Below, piece by piece: positions 36,695 to 46,033 of a stretch of DNA of 64,000 nt. The stretch comes from Rhodanobacter sp. T12-5 (GTDB lineage Bacteria > Pseudomonadota > Gammaproteobacteria > Xanthomonadales > Rhodanobacteraceae), in NCBI RefSeq assembly GCF_008329435.1, contig NZ_NPKN01000003.1, forward strand, positions 124,001-188,000, written 5' to 3'. The notes below the pieces were generated by a model. The model had not been told where the DNA came from. It searched no databases and saw only the letters and a program-made list of their open reading frames with translations. How positions within the stretch are numbered: position 1 is the stretch's first letter; the number at the start of each line of letters is the position of its first letter. A program made the translations under genes and the position numbers.

Positions 36695-38557
36695 TTACTT
36701 GCGGCGCGGTGGCTTGCCACCGGCAGGCCGCGGCTTGAAGCCGCCGGGCTTCTTGAATCCACCCGGCTTGTGCGCCGGCGGCGTGCTGCTGCCGGTGTCG
36801 CTGCCGTCCCACTCGTGGATGCGCAGCTGCTGCTGCACCACCCACACCTTTTTCAGGTGCTCGAACACTTCCTTGGGCATGCCGTCGGGCAGGTCGATCA
36901 GGCTGTAGTGGTCGCGGATGCTGAGGCGGCCGATGTACTGGCTTTCCAGCCCGGCCTCGTTGGCGATCGCGCCGATGATGTTGCCCGGCTTCACGCCGTG
37001 CTCGTGGCCGACCTCAATGCGGTAGGTGCGTTTGCCTTCCTCGGTGGCGTGGGCGCGCACCGGGCGCTGGCCGAATTCGCGCGGCGGCGTGCTCTCGTGG
37101 GAGCGGGGCTCGTGCGCACGCGGCTTGTGCTCGCGTGGCGCGCGCGCATCGCTGCGTTCGCGCGGTGCGTGGTCATTGCGCTCGCGGGGGGCCGGCTCGT
37201 ATTTTTCGCGTTTCGGCGGCGGTGCGAGCAGCAGCGGCTGGTCGCCCTGGGCGATGCGCGCCAGCGCGGCGGCGATCTCGATCGCCGGCACGTTGTGTTC
37301 CTGCTCATACTGTTCGATCAGCTGCTGGAACTGGCCGAGGTCGCCCTGGGCCAGCATGTCGCTGATGCGCTGCTTGAACTTGCCGATGCGCACGTCGTTG
37401 ACCACCTCGACCGACGGCAGCTGCATCTGCTCGATCGGCTGGCGGGTGGCGCGCTCGATCGCGCCGAGCATGCCGCGCTCGCGCGGGCTGACGAACAGGA
37501 TCGCCTCGCCGCTGCGGCCGGCGCGACCGGTGCGGCCGATGCGGTGCACGTAGCTCTCGGTGTCATACGGAATGTCGTAGTTGAATACGTGGCTGATCCG
37601 ATCCACGTCGAGGCCGCGCGCAGCCACGTCGGTGGCGACCAGGATGTCGAGCTTGCCGTCCTTCAGCTGCTGGATGACGCGCTCGCGCTGCGGCTGGGCG
37701 ATGTCGCCATTGATCGCGGCAGCGGCCAGGCCGCGCGCCTGCAGCTTGCCGGCGAGTTCCTCGGTAGCCTGCTTGGTGCGCGTGAAGATGATCATCGCAT
37801 CGAACGGTTCGGCTTCGAGGATGCGCGTCAACGCATCGAGCTTGTGCATGCCGCTGACGAACCAGTAACGCTGGTGGATGTTTGCCGCCGTGGTGGTGGA
37901 GGACTTGATGGTGACCTCGACCGGGTTCTTAAGATGGCGCTGCGCGATCTTGCGGATCACCGTCGGCATGGTCGCCGAGAACAGCGCCACTTGCCGCTCC
38001 GGCGGGGTCGCCTGCAGCACTTTCTCGACGTCGTCGATGAAGCCCATGCGCAGCATTTCGTCGGCTTCGTCGAGCACCAGATACTTAAGTTCCGACAGAT
38101 CCAGCGTACCCTTGTCCAGATGGTCGATCACGCGTCCGGGCGTGCCGACCACGACTTGCACGCCGCGCTTGAGCGAATGCAGCTGCGGGCCGTAGCTCTG
38201 GCCGCCGTAGATCGGCAGCACCTGCAGACCCGGCATGTGCGCAGCGTACTTCTGGAACGCTTCGGCCACCTGGATGGCCAGTTCGCGCGTGGGTGCGAGC
38301 ACCAGCGCCTGCGGCTTGCCGGGCTTGAGGTTTATCCGCGAAAGGATGGGCAGGGCGAAGGCCGCGGTCTTGCCCGTACCGGTCTGTGCCTGGCCGAGCA
38401 CGTCGCGCCCTTCCATCAATGGCGGGATGGTCGCCGCCTGGATCGGCGAGGGCGACTCATAGCCGACGTCGGCGAGCGCGCGAAGAACGTCAGGGTGCAG
38501 CGCGAGTGCGCCAAAACCGGACGGAACCGGGGCGTTGTCGGAAACGGTGGATGACAT
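36695..38557 (-). CDS. deaD: DEAD-box RNA helicase DeaD/CsdA
   Basis: A 620-residue ATP-dependent RNA helicase for ribosome assembly and RNA decay, especially in the cold. Walker A is [16 protein letters not shown], motif II is LVLDEADEML, motif III SAT, and motif [15 protein letters not shown]. After the two RecA lobes comes an arginine-, glutamate- and proline-rich low-complexity linker (about residues 445-510) and a DbpA/CsdA-type RNA-binding domain (TYRIEVGHEHGVKPGNIIGA), with a glycine/lysine-rich tail ending PPRRK. The ATG at 38557 is preferred; 15 earlier in-frame codons lack family character. Confidence 0.95.
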   Translation of the reverse strand: MSSTVSDNAPVPSGFGALALHPDVLRALADVGYESPSPIQAATIPPLMEGRDVLGQAQTGTGKTAAFALPILSRINLKPGKPQALVLAPTRELAIQVAEAFQKYAAHMPGLQVLPIYGGQSYGPQLHSLKRGVQVVVGTPGRVIDHLDKGTLDLSELKYLVLDEADEMLRMGFIDDVEKVLQATPPERQVALFSATMPTVIRKIAQRHLKNPVEVTIKSSTTTAANIHQRYWFVSGMHKLDALTRILEAEPFDAMIIFTRTKQATEELAGKLQARGLAAAAINGDIAQPQRERVIQQLKDGKLDILVATDVAARGLDVDRISHVFNYDIPYDTESYVHRIGRTGRAGRSGEAILFVSPRERGMLGAIERATRQPIEQMQLPSVEVVNDVRIGKFKQRISDMLAQGDLGQFQQLIEQYEQEHNVPAIEIAAALARIAQGDQPLLLAPPPKREKYEPAPRERNDHAPRERSDARAPREHKPRAHEPRSHESTPPREFGQRPVRAHATEEGKRTYRIEVGHEHGVKPGNIIGAIANEAGLESQYIGRLSIRDHYSLIDLPDGMPKEVFEHLKKVWVVQQQLRIHEWDGSDTGSSTPPAHKPGGFKKPGGFKPRPAGGKPPRRK

Positions 38558-38695
38558 GGGGGGATACCTCAAAACAGAAAGTGGGTCGGGAAGGCGACGC
38601 ACGCGGCGTGCATTCTACCAGTCCGGAGTCGGGGTGACGGCTGAATGCCCTGCCGCAAAAAGGCGGGGCTATGCTTGGTCGATGGATGAAGGACG

Positions 38696-39544
38696 ATGAA
38701 CATGCTTGAGACGATTTCCGAACAGCGCCTGCATGGCGGTGTGCAGGGTTTTTACCGCCACTACTCCGAAGCTTGCGGCGGGTCGATGCGTTTCGCGGTC
38801 TACCAGCCGCCACAGGTGGCAAGTGGGCCGTGTCCGGTGCTGTATTTTCTCGCCGGGCTGACCTGCACCGAGGAAACCGCCACGATCAAGGCCGGCGCGC
38901 AACGCCTCGCTGCCGAACTGGGCCTGCTGCTGGTGATGCCCGACACCAGTCCGCGCGACACCGGTTTCGAGGGCGCCACCGGCGACTGGGAGTTCGGCGA
39001 AGGCGCGGGTTTCTACCTCGATGCCACACAGGCGCCATGGTCGTCCCGCTTTCGCATGCATACCTACGTGGCCCGCGAACTGCCCGAGCTGATCGCCGCC
39101 CGGTTTCCGGTCGATGCCTCGCGCAGCGGCATTTGCGGACATTCCATGGGTGGACTCGGTGCGCTGGTGATCGCGTTGCGGCATCCGTCGCAGTACCGCT
39201 CGGTGTCGGCCTTCGCTCCGGTCGTGGCTCCGAGCCAGGTGCCCTGGGGGCGCAAGGCGCTGCCGCGCTACCTGGGCGAGGATCGTGCAGCGTGGGCGGC
39301 ATACGATCCTTGCGAACTGGTGCGACGACAGACCTTTGCCGGCACGATCCTGATTGACCAGGGCGAGTCCGACGGTTTCCTCGAAGCCCAACTGAAACCC
39401 GAGCTGTTCGACCAGGCTTGCGCCGAGGCCGACCAGCCGTTGCTGTTGCGCCGGCATGCCGGCTACGACCACAGCTACTGGTTCATCGCCAGCTTCATCG
39501 ACGACCATCTGCGCCACCACGCATCGGCGCTGGGGTTGCTGTAG
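38696..39544 (+). CDS. frmB: S-formylglutathione hydrolase
   Basis: A 282-residue alpha/beta hydrolase that finishes glutathione-dependent formaldehyde detoxification by releasing formate and glutathione. The nucleophile elbow is GHSMGG near residue 150, preceded by LYFLAGLTCTEE with the conserved oxyanion-region cysteine; the acid lies in DQGESDGFL and the histidine in GYDHSYWF. AAGGA lies six bases before the first of two ATGs. The partner dehydrogenase FrmA is not adjacent. The gene lies between two DEAD-box helicase genes and is convergent with rhlE. Confidence 0.95.
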   Translation: MNMLETISEQRLHGGVQGFYRHYSEACGGSMRFAVYQPPQVASGPCPVLYFLAGLTCTEETATIKAGAQRLAAELGLLLVMPDTSPRDTGFEGATGDWEFGEGAGFYLDATQAPWSSRFRMHTYVARELPELIAARFPVDASRSGICGHSMGGLGALVIALRHPSQYRSVSAFAPVVAPSQVPWGRKALPRYLGEDRAAWAAYDPCELVRRQTFAGTILIDQGESDGFLEAQLKPELFDQACAEADQPLLLRRHAGYDHSYWFIASFIDDHLRHHASALGLL

Positions 39545-39564
39545 GAGCGCACCTGTGCGCTCCT
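39543..39564. repeat. Short palindromic repeat, GGAGCGCACCTGTGCGCTCC type
   Basis: The sequence aggagcgcacctgtgcgctc with a closing ct is a near-perfect hairpin overlapping the frmB stop codon, between the convergent frmB and rhlE genes. Its wording is typical of dispersed REP-like palindromes in this order, though this window holds only one copy. Confidence 0.6.
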
Positions 39565-39576
39565 GCAAAGTGCGCG

Positions 39577-40905
39577 TCAGGCCTTGGCGGCCGGGCGATG
39601 GTTCGAGCGGCGGCGCTGGTTGCCGGCGGCGTGGTCGCCGCGGCTCTGCGGCGCGTAGCCGTTCGGCCTGGCTGCACCGGCGGGCTTGCCCTGGCGCGGC
39701 GCACGTGCCTGCTGGCGCTGGCCGCCGCCACCCTGCTTCGGACGCGGTGCACCTGCATCCACACGCAACGGGGCGTACGGCTCGAAGCCGGCCACCGGCG
39801 TGATCGCGATGTCCTGCTTGAGCAGCTTGCGGATGTCGAACAGCAGCCCGCTTTCGTCATGGCTGACCAGCGACAGCGCCAGGCCTTCCATGCCAGCGCG
39901 GCCGGTGCGGCCGATGCGGTGCACGTAGTCCTCGGCCACCGACGGCAGGTCGAAGTTGATCACGATCGGCAATTGCTCGATGTCGATGCCGCGGGCAGCG
40001 ATGTCGGTGGCGACCATCACCGTGACACGGCCGCTCTTGAAGTCGCTCAAGGCGCGCGTGCGGGCGTTCTGGCTCTTGTTGCCGTGGATCGCGGCGCTGC
40101 GCAGGCCGGAGGCATTGAGGAACGTCACCAGCTTGTCGGCGCCGTGCTTGGTGCGGCTGAACACCAGGCTCTGGCGGCGGCTGTCCTGCGACAGTACGTG
40201 CAGCAGCAGGTCGCGCTTGCGCGACGCATCGACCGGGTGCACCTGGTGGCTGACCAGGGTGGTGACGGTGTTCGGCGCGGAAACCGAAATTTCGCGCGGG
40301 TTGTGCATGAAGTCCATCGCCAGCGCCTTGATCGCCGGTGCGAAGGTGGCCGAGAACAGCAGCGTCTGGCGCTTCTTCGGCACCGACTGCAGGATGCGCT
40401 TCAGCGCCGGCAGGAAGCCCATATCGAGCATGCGGTCGGCTTCGTCCAGGATCAGAGTTTCCACCGCGGACAGGTCCAGCGTGCGCTGCTGCATGTGATC
40501 GATCAGGCGGCCGGGCGTGGCGATGACGACGTCGACGCCGCGGCGCAGCGCGTTGATCTGCGGTCCCATGCTGACGCCGCCGAAGATGGTGGTGGCGCTG
40601 ACGTGCATGTGCTTGCCGTAGTCGCGCATGTTCTCGTTGATCTGCGCGGCCAGTTCGCGGGTCGGGGTGAGGATCAGCGCGCGCGGGCGACGGGTCATGG
40701 TCTGGCCGCTGGTGGAGAGTTTCTGCAGCAGCGGCAGGGCGAACGCAGCGGTCTTGCCGGTGCCGGTCTGGGCGGCGGCGAGCAGGTCGTGGCCTTCCAG
40801 CGCGGCTGGAATCGCGGCGGACTGGATCGGGGTAGGCGTGGTGTAGCCGTAATCGGCAAGCGCACGCAGCAACGCGGGCGCAAGGCCCAGCGAATCAAAA
40901 GACAT
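39577..40905 (-). CDS. rhlE: DEAD-box RNA helicase RhlE
   Basis: A 442-residue helicase. Motifs are intact: Walker [18 protein letters not shown], motif [18 protein letters not shown] (the [12 protein letters not shown] wording is typical of RhlE), SAT in LLFSATFAP and [13 protein letters not shown]. The short C-terminus after residue 390 is basic and glycine/glutamine-rich ([20 protein letters not shown]), as in RhlE proteins. AGGAG lies about ten bases before the ATG. A 170-base region separates it from the methyltransferase gene on the same strand, enough for a regulated leader. Confidence 0.94.
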   Translation of the reverse strand: MSFDSLGLAPALLRALADYGYTTPTPIQSAAIPAALEGHDLLAAAQTGTGKTAAFALPLLQKLSTSGQTMTRRPRALILTPTRELAAQINENMRDYGKHMHVSATTIFGGVSMGPQINALRRGVDVVIATPGRLIDHMQQRTLDLSAVETLILDEADRMLDMGFLPALKRILQSVPKKRQTLLFSATFAPAIKALAMDFMHNPREISVSAPNTVTTLVSHQVHPVDASRKRDLLLHVLSQDSRRQSLVFSRTKHGADKLVTFLNASGLRSAAIHGNKSQNARTRALSDFKSGRVTVMVATDIAARGIDIEQLPIVINFDLPSVAEDYVHRIGRTGRAGMEGLALSLVSHDESGLLFDIRKLLKQDIAITPVAGFEPYAPLRVDAGAPRPKQGGGGQRQQARAPRQGKPAGAARPNGYAPQSRGDHAAGNQRRRSNHRPAAKA

Positions 40906-41076
40906 TGGAAACACTCCTGAGCAACCCGGAGTGTTCATACCGTGTTGCAAACTAAGGGGAAGGGGCGACGGTGTGTCGCAGCAGTCACGATTGGGACTGC
41001 GCCGCGAAGTATAGCCGATTCGACGGTGTTGCGCATGCAAGCCCGTGGCTGGGGCGAACGCACCAGCAAATAGGTT

Positions 41077-41733
41077 TCAATGGTGCGGTCGCGCCACGAT
41101 CAGATAGCTGTTGAACGGGGTATGTCCGCGCAGTGGCCGGATGCGTACGTCCAGCCCGGCATTTTCCAGCGGCACGCGCAGTTCATCGACGCTTGGATAA
41201 TGTTGCGGGCCGCCAGGTATCCAGCCACTGGCATGCAGGAAGAATTCCTCGACCCGGGTGGCGTGGAAGCGCCAGGTCTTCTCGCGCAAGACATTGCGGA
41301 TGATCAGGCAGCCCTGCGGCGCGAGGTGTCCGGTGGCTGTCTGCAACAGCGCGAGCTGGCGATCTGCCGCCAGGTAATGCAGCACGTCGAGCAGCGTGAC
41401 GTGGCCGTGCGTGGGTGGCAACTCGGCCACGTCGGCACAGCGCAGTTCCATCATCGCATCGAGGCCACTGCGTTGCAGTGCGGCCCGCCCGGCGGTGATC
41501 TTGCGCTGGTCGTGGTCCAGCCCGAGATAACGCTGCGTGTGTCCTTGTGCGTACAGGTAGTGTCCGAGCAGGCCGATGCCGCAACCGATATCGAGCAGGG
41601 GCAGGTTGGTGCCGGCCACCAGAGCGGCGGTGGCGGCATAGACCGGATCACAGGCCAGCTTGCCCCTGACGTAGCTGCGCTGCAGAAAATTGTCGTAGAG
41701 ATTGGCGATGCGTTGGCGGGTTCGGCGGTTCAT
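41077..41733 (-). CDS. Class I SAM-dependent methyltransferase
   Basis: A 218-residue protein. The SAM-binding glycine-rich motif is LLDIGCGIGLLGHYL near residue 48, the acidic post-motif is LGLDHDQRKI and motif IV-like VTLLDVLHYLAADRQ follows. The start at 41733 has GAGGA nine bases upstream. Closest character is a general methyltransferase type 11/12; the substrate is unknown. It is divergent from the MFS transporter with 222 bases between. Confidence 0.9.
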   Translation of the reverse strand: MNRRTRQRIANLYDNFLQRSYVRGKLACDPVYAATAALVAGTNLPLLDIGCGIGLLGHYLYAQGHTQRYLGLDHDQRKITAGRAALQRSGLDAMMELRCADVAELPPTHGHVTLLDVLHYLAADRQLALLQTATGHLAPQGCLIIRNVLREKTWRFHATRVEEFFLHASGWIPGGPQHYPSVDELRVPLENAGLDVRIRPLRGHTPFNSYLIVARPHH

Positions 41734-41956
41734 CCGGGTCCTCGGCATTTGACGACTGCAGCAGCCTAGCAGGCTGTCGGACTTTGGTCGGCCGGGCCGT
41801 GGAAGCCAGGCGAGCGAGGCACCGGCGCACTTGCGCCTCTGCGGGCCAGCCTCCTGCGCCATCGCGGACGTGCCTGTCATGCAGCGACATCGGGCATTTC
41901 CACATTGCCCGCGCATGCGATAGCGTCCACTTGCCGATGCCATATGAGGACGCCCG

Positions 41957-43189
41957 ATGTCGCTGCTTGCTCCCTTGCGTGAACTCGATTCGACCCAGCG
42001 ACACACGGTGCTGGCCAGTTTCCTCGGCTGGACACTCGATGCGTTCGACTACTTTCTGCTCACCTTCGTCATCGTCACGGTGGCGAAGGAGTTCGAGGTC
42101 GGCACGGCCGAGATCACCTATGCGTTGTTCCTGACACTGGCGGCCCGGCCGCTGGGCGCGCTGCTGTTCGGACGGCTGGCCGATCGCTTCGGGCGGCGAC
42201 CGATCCTGATGCTGGACGTGGTGCTGTTTTCGACGTTCGAACTGGCCACCGCGTTTGCATCGTCGTTGACCGCCTTGCTGGTGCTGCGCTTCCTGTTCGG
42301 CATCGCGATGGGCGGCGAGTGGGGCATCGGTGCGTCGCTGGCAATGGAGTCGATTCCGGCGAAAGCCCGCGGCGCGGTGTCGGGCCTGCTGCAGAGCGGC
42401 TACCCGTGCGGTTTCTTCCTGGCCGCGCTGGCGAACTGGCTGCTGGTCGACCACATCGGCTGGCGCGGCCTGTTCGTCGTCGGCGCGATCCCCGCACTGC
42501 TGGTGCTGTATATCCGCCGCAAGGTGCCGGAGTCGACAGTCTGGAAAGAGGGCGCGCAGGCGGCGAAACGGCCCGGCCTGTTCGAGGCCATGCGCGGGCA
42601 CTGGAAGCTGGCGATCTACCTGATGCTGCTGATGATGGCGTTCAACATGTTCAGTCACGGCTCGCAGGACATGTACCACACCTTCGAGGAGGTGAACCTG
42701 CACCTGCCCACCGGCTCGGCCATTGCCTTCGTGCTGGTGGCGCTGCTGAATCTCGGCGCGCTGGTCGGCGGCCTGTATTTCGGTGCGCTGTCGGAACGGA
42801 TCGGCCGGCGCAAGGCGATGATGATCGCCGCGCTGCTGGCGATACCGGTGATCCCGCTGTGGATGTACGGTGGTTCGCTGATCCTGCTCGGTCTGGGTGC
42901 GTTCCTGATCCAGGTGATGGTGCAGGGCGCCTGGGGCGTGGTGCCGACCCATCTGAACGAATTGTCGCCGGCAGCAGTGCGCGGCACCCTGCCGGGCTTC
43001 GCCTACCAGGTGGGCAACCTGCTGGCGGCGGTCACCGCCACCGCGCAGACCTGGCTGGCGCAGCGGCATGGCGGTGATTTCGCGTTCGCGATGTCGACGT
43101 GGATGGTGCTGGTGGCGCTGTTGCTGGCGGTGCTGTTGTGGCTGGGACCGGAGGCACGTGGCGTGGGCTTCGGACATCACGAGTCCTAG
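41957..43189 (+). CDS. MFS transporter, sialate:H+ symporter (SHS)-type, carboxylate
   Basis: A 410-residue protein with twelve predicted helices. The segment FLGWTLDAFDYFLLTFVI in helix 1 and GRLADRFGRRPILM after helix 2 are the hallmarks of the SHS branch (NanT, lactate permeases such as Jen1), together with GGEWGIGASLAMESIP. It is predicted to import a monocarboxylate such as lactate or pyruvate by proton symport; the exact substrate is not determined. GAGGA lies about ten bases before the ATG. The next gene slyD follows after 53 bases. Confidence 0.9.
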   Translation: MSLLAPLRELDSTQRHTVLASFLGWTLDAFDYFLLTFVIVTVAKEFEVGTAEITYALFLTLAARPLGALLFGRLADRFGRRPILMLDVVLFSTFELATAFASSLTALLVLRFLFGIAMGGEWGIGASLAMESIPAKARGAVSGLLQSGYPCGFFLAALANWLLVDHIGWRGLFVVGAIPALLVLYIRRKVPESTVWKEGAQAAKRPGLFEAMRGHWKLAIYLMLLMMAFNMFSHGSQDMYHTFEEVNLHLPTGSAIAFVLVALLNLGALVGGLYFGALSERIGRRKAMMIAALLAIPVIPLWMYGGSLILLGLGAFLIQVMVQGAWGVVPTHLNELSPAAVRGTLPGFAYQVGNLLAAVTATAQTWLAQRHGGDFAFAMSTWMVLVALLLAVLLWLGPEARGVGFGHHES

Positions 43190-43242
43190 TCTGCTGGGCA
43201 ACTGCTAGAATCCGCCGTTTGATCCCATCGACGAGACAGGCA

Positions 43243-43728
43243 ATGAAGGCTGGCAAGGACAAGGTCATCGCAATCCACTACACGTTGACGGTGGACGGTG
43301 AAAAGGTGGAAAGCTCGCACGATCGCGACGAGCAGCTGTGGATCCTGCTTGGCCACGGCCAGCTGATCCCGGGGCTGGAGGCGGCTCTCGAAGGTCACGA
43401 GGCGGGCGAGACGCTGTCGGTGGACGTGGCCGCGGCCGACGGTTACGGCGAGCGCCAGGAGAATCAGATCCAGCGCATGTCGAAGAAGTATTTCCCGCAG
43501 GCGAACCGACTCAAGCCCGGCATGGTCACCGTGCTGCAGCTGAAGGAAGGCGGCCAGCGCGCCGTGACCGTGCACAAGGTCGGCATGAGCGCGATCGATG
43601 TCGACCTGAACCACCCGATGGCCGGCAAGACGCTGCATTTCGACGTGGTCATCGGCGACGTGCGCGATGCCACCGAGGAAGAGATCCAGCACGGGCATGC
43701 CCATGCGCCGGGCAGTGCGGAGCACTGA
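43243..43728 (+). CDS. slyD: FKBP-type peptidyl-prolyl isomerase SlyD
   Basis: A 161-residue protein with an FKBP domain split by the IF chaperone insert (about residues 70-120), as in SlyD. The N-terminus KVIAIHYTLTVDGEKVESS and LIPGLEAALEGHEAGETLSV are characteristic. The C-terminal tail has HGHAHAPGSAEH but lacks the long His/Cys-rich metal-binding tail of E. coli SlyD, so nickel delivery is doubtful. A TAGAAT -10-like box (43205-43210) precedes it and a terminator follows. Confidence 0.94.
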   Translation: MKAGKDKVIAIHYTLTVDGEKVESSHDRDEQLWILLGHGQLIPGLEAALEGHEAGETLSVDVAAADGYGERQENQIQRMSKKYFPQANRLKPGMVTVLQLKEGGQRAVTVHKVGMSAIDVDLNHPMAGKTLHFDVVIGDVRDATEEEIQHGHAHAPGSAEH

Positions 43729-43778
43729 CTGCGTTAAAGTGACATCGAAACGGCACGCGCTTCAATGAAGCGAAAGCA

Positions 43779-43804
43779 AAAAACGGCACCTACGGTGCCG
43801 TTTT
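43779..43804 (+). terminator. Rho-independent terminator after slyD
   Basis: The hairpin aaacggcacc-ta-cggtgccgttt is followed by TTTTCGTTT, 50 bases after the slyD stop. Its A-rich left flank means it may also serve the convergent NlpC gene from the other side. Confidence 0.85.
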
Positions 43805-43898
43805 CGTTTGCCATCTCCCCCCTTTGGGAAGTTCGCGAGGGGACTTCCACGCCATCCCAACTTGTTGTCCGCCTCCGCCAAAGCCTCGGGCACGGGCG

Positions 43899-44435
43899 TC
43901 AATCCAGCACCCGCTTTCCATAAGCAAAATGATCCGCCCAGTATGGCCCGTCGATATCGTCAAGCCTCACCGTGCCGCCGCTGTTCGGCGCGTGCACGAA
44001 GCGCCCCTTGCCGACATACACGCCGACATGGCTGATCGCGCCGCCGATGTCGAAGAACACCAGGTCGCCGCTGGCCAGTTGGGTCATCCGCTTCACCTTG
44101 CGGCCTTCCATCGACGCCATGTCATGCGACGTGCGCGGCAGCTTGATGCCGGCGGCCGTGCGGTAGATGTAGTCGACCAGGCCGCTGCAATCGAAGCCGC
44201 CCGCCGGCGTATTGCCGCCCCAGTGGTACGGCGTGCCGACCAGGCCGATCGCACGGAACAGGATGTCGTTGGCCTCGCCGGCGCTGGCTGCCGACGGCGC
44301 GCGTGGCGGCAGGTCGGCCAGTGCCGAATGCGATGACTTGAAGGTGCGCTCGTGCCGATGTGGGGTGCTGGCGCAGCCTGCCAGCAACAGGATGACCGCG
44401 GCCGACAGCCATCGATATCGTGCCGATGGACGCAT
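43899..44435 (-). CDS. NlpC/P60 family lipoprotein endopeptidase
   Basis: A 178-residue lipoprotein with a signal peptide and lipobox LLAGC (C21), followed by a C-terminal NlpC/P60 cysteine peptidase. The catalytic cysteine lies in GGFDCSGLVDYIY, the histidine in GAISHVGVYVG and the third residue in RFVHAPNSGG. Such enzymes cut peptide stems of cell-wall peptidoglycan. The start at 44435 gives a compact lipoprotein signal; an in-frame ATG at 44474 has a better GAGG site nine bases upstream, but that site lies within a hairpin (44477-44509). Either is possible. Confidence 0.92.
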   Translation of the reverse strand: MRPSARYRWLSAAVILLLAGCASTPHRHERTFKSSHSALADLPPRAPSAASAGEANDILFRAIGLVGTPYHWGGNTPAGGFDCSGLVDYIYRTAAGIKLPRTSHDMASMEGRKVKRMTQLASGDLVFFDIGGAISHVGVYVGKGRFVHAPNSGGTVRLDDIDGPYWADHFAYGKRVLD

Positions 44436-44476
44436 TGCGACCCCGGAGGAACGAAAGGTGGATTCCGGCTGCATCG

Positions 44477-44509
44477 GATAACCTCGATCTGAGTCGATTC
44501 GAGGTTATC
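44477..44509 (-). other. Inverted repeat sequestering the GAGG site before the NlpC gene
   Basis: The arms gataacctcga and tcgaggttatc pair perfectly over 11 bases with 11 bases between them. On the minus strand the second-read arm contains GAGGTTATC, two bases before the ATG at 44474, so the ribosome binding site would be buried. Confidence 0.6.
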
Positions 44510-44626
44510 AAATCAATGGTTTGGAAGAAAGTTCTCAAGTATCGAGCGAAGAGGGCGGCGGTGATGTCGATGCCGCCCACGGTGCCCGCACCTGCGAATC
44601 GAGGCTGAAGGTGATCGGTATCCGCG

Positions 44627-44640
44627 ATTACGCGCGTAAT
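44627..44640. promoter_or_regulatory. Perfect 14-bp palindrome ATTACGCGCGTAAT
   Basis: A perfect dyad, attacgc-gcgtaat, lies 63 bases before the DadA-like ATG. Its AT-rich ends differ from the surrounding GC-rich DNA, and it is placed as an operator or promoter element would be. The regulator is unknown. Confidence 0.4.
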
Positions 44641-44703
44641 TCTTGATGCGTCGCAAGTACTTTGCACAGCCCGTATGGACGGCCAACTGGCTACCATGTC
44701 CGC

Positions 44704-45963
44704 ATGAATGCCACGCGCAGCGATGTGTTGATTCTCGGGGGCGGCGTGATCGGCCTGGCCTGCGCGCTATACCTGCTGAAGGCAGGCGTTGGCGTGCGGG
44801 TGCTCGAACAGGGCACGCCCGGCTGCGGCAGTTCGCACGGCAATTGCGGCACGATCACGCCCAGCCACGCGCCGCCGCTGGCGATGCCGGGCGTGATCGG
44901 CCTGGCGCTGCGGTCGATGTTGAGTGCCGACGCGCCGCTGTACCTCAACCCGCGTTTCGACGGTCCGCGACTGCGTTGGTTGCTGGGTTTTGCACGACAT
45001 TGCAATTGGCGCGACTTCGCCGCCGCGACCACGGCGCGCGCAGCGATCCTGCAGCGCTCGCGGCGGCTGCTGGCGACGCTGGTGCGCGAGGAGAAGCTCG
45101 ACTGCGAGTTTGCCGAGGGAGGCGAGCTGTACGTCTATCGCACGACGCAGCGGCAGGTGGCGGACGAGCGCAATCACGCCGCGGTGCTTGAGCGTTGCGG
45201 CATCGAAGTGCAGCGTCTGCGCGGCGATGAGGTCGAGGCGATGGAACCGGCGTTGAAGCCGGGCGTGGTCGGCGGATTGTTCCATCCGGGTGATGCATGG
45301 TTGCGGCCGGATCGCTACGTGGCCGAGCTGGCGCGGCGGGTGGTCGAGCTGGGCGGGGTGATCGAGTGTGGTGCGCGGATCGAGCGGTTCAGCACGGATC
45401 AAGGCCGCATCACCCGGGTGCACAGCAGCCGTGGCGCGTTCGAAGGCGAACGGATCGTCATGGCGCTGGGCGCGTGGTCGCCACTGCTGGGCAGGCAACT
45501 GGGCCTGCGTCTGCCGATGCAGCCGGGCAAGGGTTACTCGCTGACCTACACTCGCCCCGCACGCGTACCGCGGCATGCGCTGGTGCTGCGCGAGGCATCG
45601 GTCTGCGTCACCACCTGGGCCAGCGGCTACCGCCTGGGCAGCACGATGGAATTTTCCGGTTACGCCGAGGGCCTCAATCGCCGGCGGCTGGACGCATTGC
45701 GGCGCGGTGCGGCGACCGGGCTGCACGAGCCGGAAGGCCCCGAATTGCAGGAAGAGTGGTGGGGCTGGCGGCCGATGAGCGTGGACGAGGTGCCGATCAT
45801 CGGCCCCAGCACGCGCTGCTCGAACCTGCTGCTGGCCACCGCCCATGGCGTGCTCGGCGTCAGCATGTCGGCGGCGACCGGTGAGCTGGTGGCGTCGATG
45901 CTGGCAGGCGTGGCGTCACCCATCGATGCGACGCCTTATGCACCGGCGCGATTCCAGCTGTAG
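44704..45963 (+). CDS. FAD-dependent D-amino-acid dehydrogenase-like oxidoreductase (DadA family)
   Basis: A 419-residue DAO-family flavoenzyme. The FAD motif VLILGGGVIGLACALYLLKAG starts near residue 9 and the adjacent CGSSHGNCGTITPSH segment is typical of the D-amino-acid dehydrogenase small subunit. The C-terminus LLLATAHGVLGVSMSAATGELVASML is the second FAD contact. DadA oxidises D-amino acids such as D-alanine to keto acids. Alternatives within the family are glycine or hydroxyproline oxidase. The start is the ATG at 44704 rather than 14 codons earlier. A 14-bp palindrome lies upstream. Confidence 0.85.
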   Translation: MNATRSDVLILGGGVIGLACALYLLKAGVGVRVLEQGTPGCGSSHGNCGTITPSHAPPLAMPGVIGLALRSMLSADAPLYLNPRFDGPRLRWLLGFARHCNWRDFAAATTARAAILQRSRRLLATLVREEKLDCEFAEGGELYVYRTTQRQVADERNHAAVLERCGIEVQRLRGDEVEAMEPALKPGVVGGLFHPGDAWLRPDRYVAELARRVVELGGVIECGARIERFSTDQGRITRVHSSRGAFEGERIVMALGAWSPLLGRQLGLRLPMQPGKGYSLTYTRPARVPRHALVLREASVCVTTWASGYRLGSTMEFSGYAEGLNRRRLDALRRGAATGLHEPEGPELQEEWWGWRPMSVDEVPIIGPSTRCSNLLLATAHGVLGVSMSAATGELVASMLAGVASPIDATPYAPARFQL

Positions 45964-46033
45964 ACGTCGCTGCCGATTTGACGAGGGATTGGCCGCCATG
46001 GGGTAGATTCGGGGTACTCCCGAGGATGCCCGC

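Noticed and set aside
41766-41800. tagcaggctgtcggactttg, wording like some insertion-sequence ends
   Set aside because: No matching inverted end, target duplication or transposase fragment nearby.
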